The notes: generated by a model not told the origin, from the letters alone. 7,890 nucleotides of DNA from UBA2137 sp037968575 (GCA_037968575.1 JBBKVR010000086.1:1-7890); one strand, 5' to 3'. Positions 1 through 6,228 are shown, counted from the stretch's first letter. Made by a program: numbers and translations.

Positions 1-842
1 CCATTTTCAAAAAGATATTCGATGGTTCCTGCACCTACATAACCCATTTTTCGGATAGCATCAGCTGATAATCCACCAATGTAGGCGCGTTGTTCTTCGG
101 TCAATGTAGGAGAAGGGGCTTCCTCGACAACCTTCTGGTGGCGACGTTGAATAGAGCAATCGCGCTCACCCAAATGAATAGCATTGCCGTGCTTATCACC
201 AAAAACTTGAATTTCAATGTGGCGCGGTGTGAGGAGATATTTCTCCATATAAACTGTATCGTCACCGAAATTTGATTTGGCTTCGGAGCGTGCAGTCGAA
301 TAAGCCTCTTTAAATTCTTCACTCTTCTTCACAACTTTCATACCTTTACCACCACCACCAGAGGCAGCTTTAATCAAGATAGGAAAGCCCATTTCTTCGG
401 CTTCTTTTAAACCAGCTTCATAGCTTTCGATTGCCCCTTTGGAGCCAGGGACGACAGGAAGACCAAGTTCAACAGCCGTTTTTCTCGCTATAACTTTGTC
501 ACCCATTTTGACAATATGCTCGGATGAGGGACCGATAAAGGTGAATCCGTGTTCTTCAACCATTTTAGCAAATTCAGCGTTCTCGGAGAGGAAGCCATAG
601 CCTGGGTGAATAGCATCGGCATTAGTGAGTGATGCCGCCGTTAAAATTGCGTGTGTGTTCAGATAGCTGTCTTTAGCAGCGGGTGGACCAATACATACAG
701 ATTCATCAGCTAAGCGTACAGCCATTGAATTAGCATCTGCTGTAGAGTGAACAACAACCGTTGCAATGCCCATTTCCTTACAGGCACGGTGAATCCTGAG
801 GGCAATTTCTCCGCGGTTAGCTATCAGAACTTTTTGAATCAT
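1..842 (-). CDS. accC: Biotin carboxylase subunit of acetyl-CoA carboxylase, 3' part cut off by window edge
   Basis: AccC carboxylates the biotin carried by AccB, using ATP and bicarbonate, in the first step of malonyl-CoA and fatty acid synthesis in the cytoplasm. The frame is open from an ATG at 842 down to the window edge, giving 280 complete codons of a protein usually about 450 residues long. It begins MIQKVLIANRGEIALR, the typical N-terminal signature. The ATP-grasp region contains a glycine-rich loop SGGGGKGMK (161-169). Residues matching E. coli active-site positions are K116, K158, E200, H208 (in RHIEIQ) and E275. The visible part ends at AGTIEYLFEN, just before the rest of the catalytic site. 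Its start lies 21 bp after the accB stop, with only a weak GGACAAG-like ribosome binding site, so it is almost certainly co-transcribed with accB. I see no frameshift in the visible part. Confidence 0.97.
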   Translation of the reverse strand, partial: MIQKVLIANRGEIALRIHRACKEMGIATVVVHSTADANSMAVRLADESVCIGPPAAKDSYLNTHAILTAASLTNADAIHPGYGFLSENAEFAKMVEEHGFTFIGPSSEHIVKMGDKVIARKTAVELGLPVVPGSKGAIESYEAGLKEAEEMGFPILIKAASGGGGKGMKVVKKSEEFKEAYSTARSEAKSNFGDDTVYMEKYLLTPRHIEIQVFGDKHGNAIHLGERDCSIQRRHQKVVEEAPSPTLTEEQRAYIGGLSADAIRKMGYVGAGTIEYLFEN

Positions 843-863
843 GAGATTGTTCTTGTCCGTTGC

Positions 864-1328
864 TTATTCAATGACCATCAACACGTCACCAAATTCGACG
901 GGCTGTTCATTTTTGACAAGGATTTGCGTCACTGTTCCAGATGATGGAGCTTTAATCGGGTTCATAACCTTCATGGCCTCAACAATCATCACTGTGTCGC
1001 CTTCATTAACGGTATCTCCTTTTTTTACAAAAGCAGGAGAGCTTGGTTCGGCTGACATATAAGCTGTTCCTACCATAGGAGATGTTACGGCGCCTGGGTG
1101 GCTTTCTGCAGTCGCAGGTGTTGGAGTGGTGTTGGCTTGTTGTGGTGCTGCGGGATCATTGCCCATGGGCATAGTAGCGGGCGCAGAGGTTCCGTGATGA
1201 TGCGGGGTAGAGACACCACCCTTATTCACACGGATGAATTTTTCACCTTCCGCAACTTCGATTTCGGTTAAGCCTGTTTCTTCAAGCAGCTTAGCAAGCT
1301 GGCGTATGGCATCTGAGTTAATTTTCAT
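864..1328 (-). CDS. accB: Biotin carboxyl carrier protein of acetyl-CoA carboxylase
   Basis: AccB (BCCP) carries the covalently bound biotin that shuttles CO2 from the AccC reaction to the AccA/AccD carboxyltransferase. The 154-residue protein has the normal size and three-part plan. A short N-terminal helical region (MKINSDAIRQLAKLLEETGL) is followed by a flexible linker at about 38-78, rich in Pro, Ala and Thr with a short His run. The biotinyl domain spans about 80-154. The biotin attachment motif EAMKVMNP places the modified lysine at K120; the more common form is EAMKMMN, so the single M-to-V change is conservative. The SPMVGT motif at 83-88 is also typical of BCCP. The gene is first in a unit with accC directly downstream. 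In many alphaproteobacteria aroQ precedes accB; here it does not. Confidence 0.97.
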   Translation of the reverse strand: MKINSDAIRQLAKLLEETGLTEIEVAEGEKFIRVNKGGVSTPHHHGTSAPATMPMGNDPAAPQQANTTPTPATAESHPGAVTSPMVGTAYMSAEPSSPAFVKKGDTVNEGDTVMIVEAMKVMNPIKAPSSGTVTQILVKNEQPVEFGDVLMVIE

Positions 1329-1385
1329 GAGATCTATCCAGAACGTTGTCTGTCTTTGGGTTGGTTACGTTTTATATCGCAAGTC

Positions 1386-1444
1386 TTTATAATGTGTTGT
1401 TTTTCGTGAGTCCAATATTTAAAAAGTTTTTTGCAAAATGTCAA
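1386..1444 (-). promoter_or_regulatory. Candidate sigma70-type promoter region for accB-accC
   Basis: Two overlapping matches read leftward between the upstream terminator and accB. The first has a perfect -35 TTGACA at 1439-1444, a 16-bp spacer and a TTAAAT -10 at 1417-1422. The second has TTGGAC at 1410-1415, an 18-bp spacer and TATAAA at 1386-1391. Either would give a leader of roughly 50-85 nt. A GANTC site (GAGTC, 1408-1412) overlaps the second -35. A promoter is expected here because a terminator sits just upstream, but which match is used is a guess. Confidence 0.45.
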
Positions 1445-1451
1445 AGGTAAG

Positions 1452-1494
1452 AAAAAAGCCTCAATACCAGAAATAGTGGTTGTAGAGGCTTTTT
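1452..1494 (-). terminator. Rho-independent terminator after the bepA-dsbA unit
   Basis: AAAAAGCCTC (1453-1462) pairs with GAGGCTTTTT (1485-1494). Inside it ACCA (1466-1469) pairs with TGGT (1477-1480). Read leftward, the stem ends in a run of six T, as expected for an intrinsic terminator 31-73 bp past the stop of the thiol oxidase gene. The A/T arms make it symmetric, but no rightward gene ends here. It separates the envelope genes from accB-accC. Confidence 0.8.
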
Positions 1495-1524
1495 ATAATA
1501 GTAAATACAGTAACTTAATGTAAA

Positions 1525-2268
1525 TTAGCTTTCTTTTTTCTGTCTCTCAGCACTAATAACACTTTTCATCTGGTCATATGGTAGATATCCACGAATAACC
1601 TCTGTCTCAACAATGAAACCCGGTGTTCCAGTGATGCCAAGTGTCTCAGCTAATTGAATATTCTCTTGGATTTTCTGCTGTACAGACTCACTTGCTGCAT
1701 CTTTTTTCAGTTTCTCGACATCAAGACCAACTTTTTCTGCAATTTTTGTTAGTTCTTCGGCAGTTTTTTGGCCTTTATGGTTCATTACACCTGTATGGAA
1801 TTCAAAATACTTCCCTTGTTTTTCCGCGGCCAGTGACCATTGGGAAGCTAAAAGTGATGTGGGCCCCAATATAGGCATTTCAACGAAAACGACTTTAACG
1901 TCTTTATCGTTTTCAACTATACCTTGAATGCTTTCAAAAGCCTTGTGACAATAGCCGCAATTGTAATCAAAGAATTCGGTAACAATAATGTCACCCTTAG
2001 CGTTCCCTGCAAAAGGGTAAGCTTTTGTTTTTTGACGAATATCGGAAATAAGAGCAGCTGCTTTTTCGCCAGCTTCTTGCTCAACTTTATTGATCTGTTC
2101 AAGTCTATAATTCTCAAGCGTATCAAGAACGACCTTTGGATTGTTACTGATATAACTTTCAATCATCTTGTTAATCTCGGCTTTTTCTGCATCGTTGAGA
2201 TCTGCTTTTGCAACTGAAGATGTGCCGATTAATGCCAGACAGGCCACTGTTGAGAGAAGAAATTTCAC
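1525..2268 (-). CDS. Secreted DsbA/ScsC-like thiol:disulfide oxidoreductase
   Basis: This is a periplasmic thioredoxin-fold protein of the DsbA family that makes or isomerises disulfide bonds in exported proteins. I chose the GTG at 2268 as start because AAGGAG lies 6 nt upstream (2275-2280). A TTG at 2292 is in frame and would add eight residues, but the ribosome binding site would then lie inside the gene. From the GTG the protein has 247 residues. A clean signal peptide ends in SSVAKA (cleavage after residue 22). A helical N-terminal segment (about 23-80) resembles the ScsC/Com1 oligomerisation region. The thioredoxin domain has FFDYNCGYC with cysteines at 104 and 107, and the cis-proline loop TGTP with P216. 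The gene lies 56 bp after the bepA-like gene and probably shares its transcript. Whether it acts as an oxidase or an isomerase cannot be read from the sequence. Confidence 0.93.
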   Translation of the reverse strand: MKFLLSTVACLALIGTSSVAKADLNDAEKAEINKMIESYISNNPKVVLDTLENYRLEQINKVEQEAGEKAAALISDIRQKTKAYPFAGNAKGDIIVTEFFDYNCGYCHKAFESIQGIVENDKDVKVVFVEMPILGPTSLLASQWSLAAEKQGKYFEFHTGVMNHKGQKTAEELTKIAEKVGLDVEKLKKDAASESVQQKIQENIQLAETLGITGTPGFIVETEVIRGYLPYDQMKSVISAERQKKES

Positions 2269-2274
2269 GAAGGA

Positions 2275-2280
2275 CTCCTT
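2275..2280 (-). promoter_or_regulatory. Ribosome binding site that decides the dsbA-like start
   Basis: The minus strand reads AAGGAG, then six bases, then GTG at 2268-2266. This near-perfect Shine-Dalgarno and its spacing favour the GTG over the upstream in-frame TTG at 2292, and they give a signal peptide of normal length. Confidence 0.8.
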
Positions 2281-2324
2281 AAAAGTTTTCAAATTTTAGT
2301 TAATGTTTAAGTGTAACGCAGTTT

Positions 2325-3659
2325 TTAGCCTTGTTCCAAGTAATTTAGTATGTCTTGGGCACGATACCAGTCTCCTGAGCCTTTTGGAAGGGAATTCAAT
2401 GCTCCCATGACACGTGATTTAGCGTAATCTTTACGTCCCTGAAGTAGTGCTTCTTCAGCTAAATGCAGTCCTGCACGAGCGTCATCGTTCATGCGTCCGT
2501 AAGCTGTTGCCATCAAACGGTGCAGACGCGTTGAGCGCTTCTCCTGCGCTTGTGCTTTTTTAAGCTGTGCAATCGCCTCTTCCAATGCGGCTTTATCATT
2601 TCCTGAACTTTCAATGAGTGCGTGTGCATAGGCAACACGGATAAGCCCAGCGTCAGGAAGAATTTGAATGGCTTTTTGATAGGAGGGGAGAGCCTCTTTG
2701 CCGCGCCCAAATTCTGTAAGCATTTGACCTTTAAGCTCATGAAAATAGGGGTTATTAGGATTTTCCTTTATTAAGTCATTAATACCATCAATAGCTTTCT
2801 CAACACGGTTTTGTCTGTAGTCAGCAATAGTGTGTGCATAACGCGCAGGAAGAGAGACGTCCTTGTCGCCGTATTCCCAAGAGACTCGTTCTGGCGATAC
2901 AAATGCCAGTAATTTAGCTTTTAATAAGTCGTACTCCGCTGCCCACTCAGGGGGAACGCCTTGTTTATATTGCGGAGAATCGGCTGCGCGACTCTCAATA
3001 GCACTTAAGCGGTTGCGAGAAAGTGGGTGAGTGCGCACATATTCAAGTTGCTGGGTTTGAGGGAGCAAATCTTGATCCCCCATTTTCTCCATAAAACTTA
3101 CCAAACCGTATGAGTCCATATTGGCCTGACGCAAATAGGTTAAACCCGCTTGATCGGCAGAGGATTCTTGTACACGACTATAAGAGAGAAACGATCTTGT
3201 TGCACTTGAGCCTGCTGCGGCTGCGGCTCCACCCGCGGCTCCAGGGCTTCCACCAGCTAAAGCTGCTCCAACACCTATCAAAGTACCTAAAATAGCCTCA
3301 TAGGAGGCATTTTCCATGGCTTGTTTCGTACGCACTAGGTGCCCACCGCTAATGTGACCCAATTCGTGAGCAACAACGCCGAGTAGTTCATCCAGCCTGT
3401 CTGTCTTATCGATTAGCCCTGTATGAATAAAGATGTTTTGCCCACCTGCAACAAAGGCGTTGACTTCATTATCTTGAATAAAGACGAAGTTAACTGAGGA
3501 TGGTGATAGGCCAGCACCGCGAATAATGCCTGTCGACCAGTCTTTTATGGCGGTTTCTAGCTCTATATCACGAATAATAATTTGAGCATTTGCTGCCGAG
3601 AAGGGTAAGCCAATACCCAACAACAAAATAAGAGCCCAAAATCGGTATTTTAAAGTCAT
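2325..3659 (-). CDS. BepA/YfgC-like periplasmic M48 zinc metalloprotease with TPR domain
   Basis: This is a secreted M48 peptidase of 444 residues. In E. coli the relative BepA degrades or chaperones outer-membrane proteins such as LptD at the BAM machinery. A signal peptide ends in SAANA (about residue 25). The catalytic domain has HELGH (H98, E99, H102) with the third zinc ligand E165 in RVQESSADQAGL. The conserved HPLSRNR follows at 211-217. A Gly/Ala-rich loop lies at about 130-151, between HELGH and the third ligand. The C-terminal part (about 275-415) is helical with TPR character, for example NPYFHELKGQMLTEFGRGKE. The ATG at 3659 is preceded by AAGGA with about 6-nt spacing. It is the first gene of a unit with the dsbA-like gene, a pairing that makes sense because BepA clients include disulfide-bonded outer-membrane proteins. 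Direct orthology to bepA is inferred. Confidence 0.93.
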   Translation of the reverse strand: MTLKYRFWALILLLGIGLPFSAANAQIIIRDIELETAIKDWSTGIIRGAGLSPSSVNFVFIQDNEVNAFVAGGQNIFIHTGLIDKTDRLDELLGVVAHELGHISGGHLVRTKQAMENASYEAILGTLIGVGAALAGGSPGAAGGAAAAAGSSATRSFLSYSRVQESSADQAGLTYLRQANMDSYGLVSFMEKMGDQDLLPQTQQLEYVRTHPLSRNRLSAIESRAADSPQYKQGVPPEWAAEYDLLKAKLLAFVSPERVSWEYGDKDVSLPARYAHTIADYRQNRVEKAIDGINDLIKENPNNPYFHELKGQMLTEFGRGKEALPSYQKAIQILPDAGLIRVAYAHALIESSGNDKAALEEAIAQLKKAQAQEKRSTRLHRLMATAYGRMNDDARAGLHLAEEALLQGRKDYAKSRVMGALNSLPKGSGDWYRAQDILNYLEQG

Positions 3660-3733
3660 AGTATTCCTTTTTGTGGAATGTTAGGCTTTGACTATAAATT
3701 AGTACGATTGAAAAGAAAAACACCTTCCCTCAA

Positions 3734-4105
3734 ATGTTACCTGAATCTTTTATAAATTGGATTACACCTTACATGCCGTGGTTGGATGTCCTCTGGATAC
3801 CTGTGGCACTCCTAATTGCGCGTAAAGGGCAAAAAATTAAGGCAGGAGCCTTTGTTCTGGTGTGTATGGTTAGCTTACGCCTGCAAGCGGAGATCATTAA
3901 AAGTACTGGTCACCCTAATGGTTTCACAGGTTTCTTTGAAAGTGACATCTTTTACCGTGGTATGAGTGTTTATTCATTTTTCATTTTGGCGTTTCTTGGG
4001 CTATCCTATATTTCACCTGGTACACGCGGAGTAATATATGTGGCTGCCTCACTCTCCATATTCTTTATGGCATTTATCTCCTCATTCCTTATTATGCTGG
4101 CATGA
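3734..4105 (+). CDS. Small four-helix inner-membrane protein of unknown function
   Basis: I do not recognise a family. The 123-residue product is strongly hydrophobic, with four likely membrane segments at about 12-29, 36-53, 77-94 and 97-121. A short loop (54-76, containing GHPNGFTGFFESD) lies between helices 2 and 3. There is no cleavable signal peptide. The region before the ATG lacks a Shine-Dalgarno sequence. A TATAAA at 3693-3698 could be a -10 giving a leader of about 30 nt. The stop overlaps the rlmE start in the sequence ATGA (4102-4105). That overlap, the clean membrane topology and the divergent position opposite the bepA-like gene support a real gene. An in-frame ATG at codon 14 is a possible but less likely start, since it would remove part of the first helix. 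Confidence 0.8.
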   Translation: MLPESFINWITPYMPWLDVLWIPVALLIARKGQKIKAGAFVLVCMVSLRLQAEIIKSTGHPNGFTGFFESDIFYRGMSVYSFFILAFLGLSYISPGTRGVIYVAASLSIFFMAFISSFLIMLA

Positions 4106-4770
4106 GCAAGAAACCAACAGGGCGCGAGCCTACCAAACGTGTGAAAACAGCCAAGGGACGTAAGATGTCCTCGACATTGTGGTTGCAACGTCAACTCAAT
4201 GACCCTTATGTGCAACAGGCACAAATTGACGGGTACCGCTCACGCGCTGCATACAAACTTAAAGAAATTAACGACAAGGTGGGTCTCATTCAAAAAGGCA
4301 TGACAGTTGTCGATTTGGGTGCTGCGCCAGGTGGGTGGTGTCAGATTGCATTAGAGGAGGGAGCATCCCATGTGATTGGGATGGATTTACTTGCTGTTGA
4401 TGCAATGGAGGGTCTTACATTTCTACAGATGGACTTCATGGATGATGAGGCTCCAGAAGCACTCTTAGCCCTTATAGATGAAGGTGTTGATATCGTGTTG
4501 AGTGACTTGGCACCAAACACAGTGGGTCATAAACAAACAGACCATTTACGCATCATGACACTGGTTGAAGCAGCCTATGAATTTGCTTGTGAAGTGCTCA
4601 AACCTGATGGCGCATTTGTTGCCAAAGTCTGGCAAGGAGGCGCGCAACATGAACTTCTCGCGCAAATGAAAAAGAGCTTTAAAACAACGAAACATATTAA
4701 ACCACCTTCAAGCCGTCAGGGGTCTGCAGAGAGTTTTTTGATTGCACAAGGCTTTCGCGGGAACTCATAA
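4102..4770 (+). CDS. rlmE: 23S rRNA (uridine-2552-2'-O)-methyltransferase RlmE (FtsJ/RrmJ)
   Basis: RlmE uses S-adenosylmethionine to methylate the 2'-hydroxyl of U2552 in the A-loop of 23S rRNA, a late step in large-subunit assembly. The 222-residue protein has a basic N-terminal extension (about 1-22) and the conserved YRSRAAYKLKEI. The SAM-binding motif is VVDLGAAPGGW (69-79). The catalytic K-D-K-E set is visible at K52, D135 (in LSDLAPN), K175 (in VAKVWQGG) and E210 (in RQGSAESF), with spacing close to E. coli K38-D124-K164-E199. It starts inside the stop codon of the preceding membrane protein gene and has no Shine-Dalgarno of its own, so its translation is probably coupled to that gene. 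I see no clear terminator after it; a short AGGAA/TTCCT hairpin directly follows the stop. Confidence 0.96.
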   Translation: MSKKPTGREPTKRVKTAKGRKMSSTLWLQRQLNDPYVQQAQIDGYRSRAAYKLKEINDKVGLIQKGMTVVDLGAAPGGWCQIALEEGASHVIGMDLLAVDAMEGLTFLQMDFMDDEAPEALLALIDEGVDIVLSDLAPNTVGHKQTDHLRIMTLVEAAYEFACEVLKPDGAFVAKVWQGGAQHELLAQMKKSFKTTKHIKPPSSRQGSAESFLIAQGFRGNS

Positions 4771-4791
4771 GGAATATGTTCCTCTAGACGA

Positions 4792-4807
4792 ACACTATAT
4801 GTAGTGT
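4792..4807 (+). promoter_or_regulatory. NrdR box 1 upstream of nrdB
   Basis: ACACTATATGTAGTGT is a nearly perfect copy of the 16-bp NrdR box (consensus roughly ACACWATATATWGTGT) and a clean inverted repeat with six-base arms. NrdR is the zinc-finger/ATP-cone repressor of ribonucleotide reductase genes. A GATAAT hexamer just downstream (4811-4816) could be a -10, which would put this box between -35 and -10; no good -35 is visible. Confidence 0.85.
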
Positions 4808-4823
4808 CATGATAATGTTTCAG

Positions 4824-4839
4824 GCACAATATGTGCTTG
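4824..4839 (+). promoter_or_regulatory. NrdR box 2 upstream of nrdB
   Basis: GCACAATATGTGCTTG matches the left half and core of the NrdR consensus (CAC-A-A-T-A-T) but diverges on the right. It starts exactly 32 bp after box 1, about three helical turns, which is the usual arrangement of paired NrdR boxes. The core GCACAATATGTGC also has five-base inverted arms. The spacing, more than the sequence alone, makes the call. Confidence 0.75.
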
Positions 4840-4864
4840 TTCTCGTATTTATATCAAAAATTGC

Positions 4865-4912
4865 GAATCTGTGGACAGAGTCTGATTAGGACTCAAATCT
4901 TGCCCCCGAATC
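4865..4912 (+). promoter_or_regulatory. Cluster of four GANTC sites upstream of nrdB
   Basis: GAATC (4865-4869), GAGTC (4878-4882), GACTC (4890-4894) and GAATC (4908-4912) fall within 48 bp, against roughly one per 256 bp expected by chance. GANTC is the CcrM methylation target in alphaproteobacteria, read by GcrA and other cell-cycle regulators. The cluster lies in the probable leader or promoter of nrdB, about 90-140 bp before its start codon. The sites are seen; the regulation is inferred. Confidence 0.5.
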
Positions 4913-4931
4913 GTATCAATATGGATTTGAG
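4878..4931 (+). repeat. Two overlapping inverted repeats in the nrdB leader
   Basis: GAGTC (4878-4882) can pair with GACTC (4890-4894), leaving a 7-nt loop. CTCAAATC (4892-4899) can pair with GATTTGAG (4924-4931), leaving a 24-nt loop. The two stems share bases 4892-4894 and so cannot form together. No U-run follows, so neither is a terminator. They may be operators, competing RNA folds, or chance. Confidence 0.4.
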
Positions 4932-5003
4932 ATTTAATTTCTGTTAGTCACACCGACTGGCCAACCACAATAAACAGTAGAGTAAAAACAAGGAGACGAC
5001 CCC

Positions 5004-6077
5004 ATGTCACAGGCTGCAACTGCCACAAAGATAGAAGCCGAAAAAAAATCCCCCCTTTTGCAGGAACGCCACATTTATAAGCCGTTTTTGTATCCTTGGT
5101 GTTATGAGGCGTGGTTAACGCAACAGCGTGTTCACTGGCTTCCTGAGGAAGTCCCAATGGCTGAAGATGTGCGTGACTGGAAGAAAAGCCTGACGCCATC
5201 TGAGAAGAACCTAATGACTCAAATTTTCCGTTTCTTTACTCAAGCAGATGTTGAAGTGAATAATTGCTATATGAAACACTATTCGCAAGTGTTTGGTCCC
5301 GTTGAAGTGCAAATGATGCTTTCGGCCTTTTCAAATATTGAGACAGTTCATATCGCCGCCTATTCACACCTTTTGGACACACTGGGTATGCCAGAGACGG
5401 AATATGCAGCATTTCTTGATTACAAAGAAATGAAAGATAAATTCGATTATATGCAAGGCGTGAATATGAATTCCCGTCGTGATGTTGCCAAAACGATGGC
5501 TATGTTTGGGGCTTTTACTGAAGGCTTGGCGCTATTTGCTTCTTTTGCAATTTTGATGAACTTCCCACGTTTCAATAAGATGAAGGGAATGGGGCAGATT
5601 ATCACATGGTCGGTGCGTGATGAAACGCTTCACTGTCTATCAATGATCCGTCTGTTTAATACCTTTATCGAAGAAAACCCTGATATTTGGGATGATGAGA
5701 TGAAACGTGAACTTAGAGAATGCTGTGAAATAACAGTGGAGCACGAAGATGCCTTTATTGATTTGTGTTTTGAGATGGGTGAAATCGAAGGGATGAAACC
5801 AGAAGATGTGAAAGAATATATTCGCTATATTGGTGATCGTCGCCTGCAACAAATTAACCTTGAACCTATTTATGGCATTGAGAAAAATCCACTGCCGTGG
5901 ATGGATGAAATGCTGAATGGTGCTGAACACACTAACTTCTTCGAAAATCGCTCCACTGAATATTCCAAAGCCTCAACGGGGGGATCATGGGAAGATGTTT
6001 TCAATGAGGATGTGTTTGAGGGTAATTACGGTAAGAAAGAAGACGCTGATAGTCTTGCAAGTGAAGCTGCCGAATAG
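5004..6077 (+). CDS. nrdB: Class I ribonucleotide reductase, beta (radical) subunit
   Basis: NrdB (R2) houses the diiron-tyrosyl radical cofactor that starts reduction of ribonucleoside diphosphates in the partner NrdA (R1), supplying dNTPs for DNA synthesis. The 357-residue protein carries all six metal ligands: D82, E113, H116 (in NIETVHIAAY), E174 (in FTEGLALF), E207 and H210 (in VRDETLH). The radical tyrosine is Y120. W45 (in HWLPEEV) and D206 match the E. coli radical-transfer residues W48 and D237. The tyrosine is present, which argues against the tyrosine-less class Ic type. The variable acidic C-terminal tail presumably docks on NrdA. The ATG is preceded by AAGGAG at 4990-4995. nrdA is not adjacent on either side, which is unusual. 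Upstream are two NrdR boxes and four GANTC sites; a strong terminator follows, so nrdB appears to be transcribed alone. Confidence 0.96.
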   Translation: MSQAATATKIEAEKKSPLLQERHIYKPFLYPWCYEAWLTQQRVHWLPEEVPMAEDVRDWKKSLTPSEKNLMTQIFRFFTQADVEVNNCYMKHYSQVFGPVEVQMMLSAFSNIETVHIAAYSHLLDTLGMPETEYAAFLDYKEMKDKFDYMQGVNMNSRRDVAKTMAMFGAFTEGLALFASFAILMNFPRFNKMKGMGQIITWSVRDETLHCLSMIRLFNTFIEENPDIWDDEMKRELRECCEITVEHEDAFIDLCFEMGEIEGMKPEDVKEYIRYIGDRRLQQINLEPIYGIEKNPLPWMDEMLNGAEHTNFFENRSTEYSKASTGGSWEDVFNEDVFEGNYGKKEDADSLASEAAE

Positions 6078-6104
6078 ATAACAAGTTTTATATCCTGAGT
6101 ACAG

Positions 6105-6130
6105 AAAACCTGCCGCATGGCAGGTTTTTT
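6105..6130 (+). terminator. Strong rho-independent terminator after nrdB
   Basis: AAAACCTGCC (6105-6114), loop GCAT, GGCAGGTTTT (6119-6128), then further T. A ten-base perfect stem with a GC-rich upper part and a six-T run lies 28 bp after the nrdB stop. It ends nrdB transcription and makes the next gene an independent unit. Confidence 0.92.
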
Positions 6131-6140
6131 GATAAAAACC

Positions 6141-6146
6141 TATACT
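6141..6146 (+). promoter_or_regulatory. Possible -10 element of the ferritin-like gene promoter
   Basis: TATACT matches the sigma70 -10 in five of six positions and lies just past the nrdB terminator. Transcription from it would give a leader of about 70 nt that includes the 6184-6228 hairpin. No good -35 is visible at the right distance, since that place falls in the terminator stem. A short palindrome AAGTT-GAA-AACTT (6152-6164) lies near the expected start point and could be an operator. Confidence 0.3.
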
Positions 6147-6183
6147 AAAATAAGTTGAAAACTTGATTTTTGTTCCCCAATGC

Positions 6184-6228
6184 GCCATTTTCTCTTTCCT
6201 AAAGGTATAAAGGAAAAAATAAAATGGC
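6184..6228 (+). promoter_or_regulatory. Hairpin enclosing the ribosome binding site and start codon of the ferritin-like gene
   Basis: An outer stem pairs GCCATTTT (6184-6191) with AAAATGGC (6221-6228), which contains the AUG. An inner stem pairs TTTCCT (6195-6200) with AGGAAA (6211-6216), which contains the Shine-Dalgarno AAAGGA. Both translation-start signals would be double-stranded in one two-part, A/U-rich hairpin. This resembles thermometer-like or protein-gated control of translation; the pairing is seen, the role is inferred. Confidence 0.55.

Noticed and set aside
90..322. Short open frames on both strands within accC
   Set aside because: The accC frame is continuous here with conserved ATP-grasp residues, so these are shadows.
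1917..2217. Open frames on both strands within the dsbA-like gene
   Set aside because: They lie wholly inside a well-supported gene and have low-complexity products with no motif.
2785..3020. Gap between catalytic and TPR parts of the M48 protease as a possible gene fusion joint
   Set aside because: The two-domain layout is normal for BepA-like proteins and the frame is continuous.
4770..4783. AGGAA-TATG-TTCCT hairpin right after the rlmE stop as a terminator
   Set aside because: The stem has only five pairs and no T-run follows it. It may be a small operator or chance.
4870..4878. TGTGGACAG as a DnaA box in the nrdB control region
   Set aside because: It differs from the DnaA consensus (TGTGNATAA) at two of the positions that matter, and no second copy is nearby.
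4948..5199. 83-codon leftward open frame across the nrdB start
   Set aside because: It overlaps the clear nrdB coding region and its ribosome binding site, and its product has no recognisable feature. It is a shadow frame.
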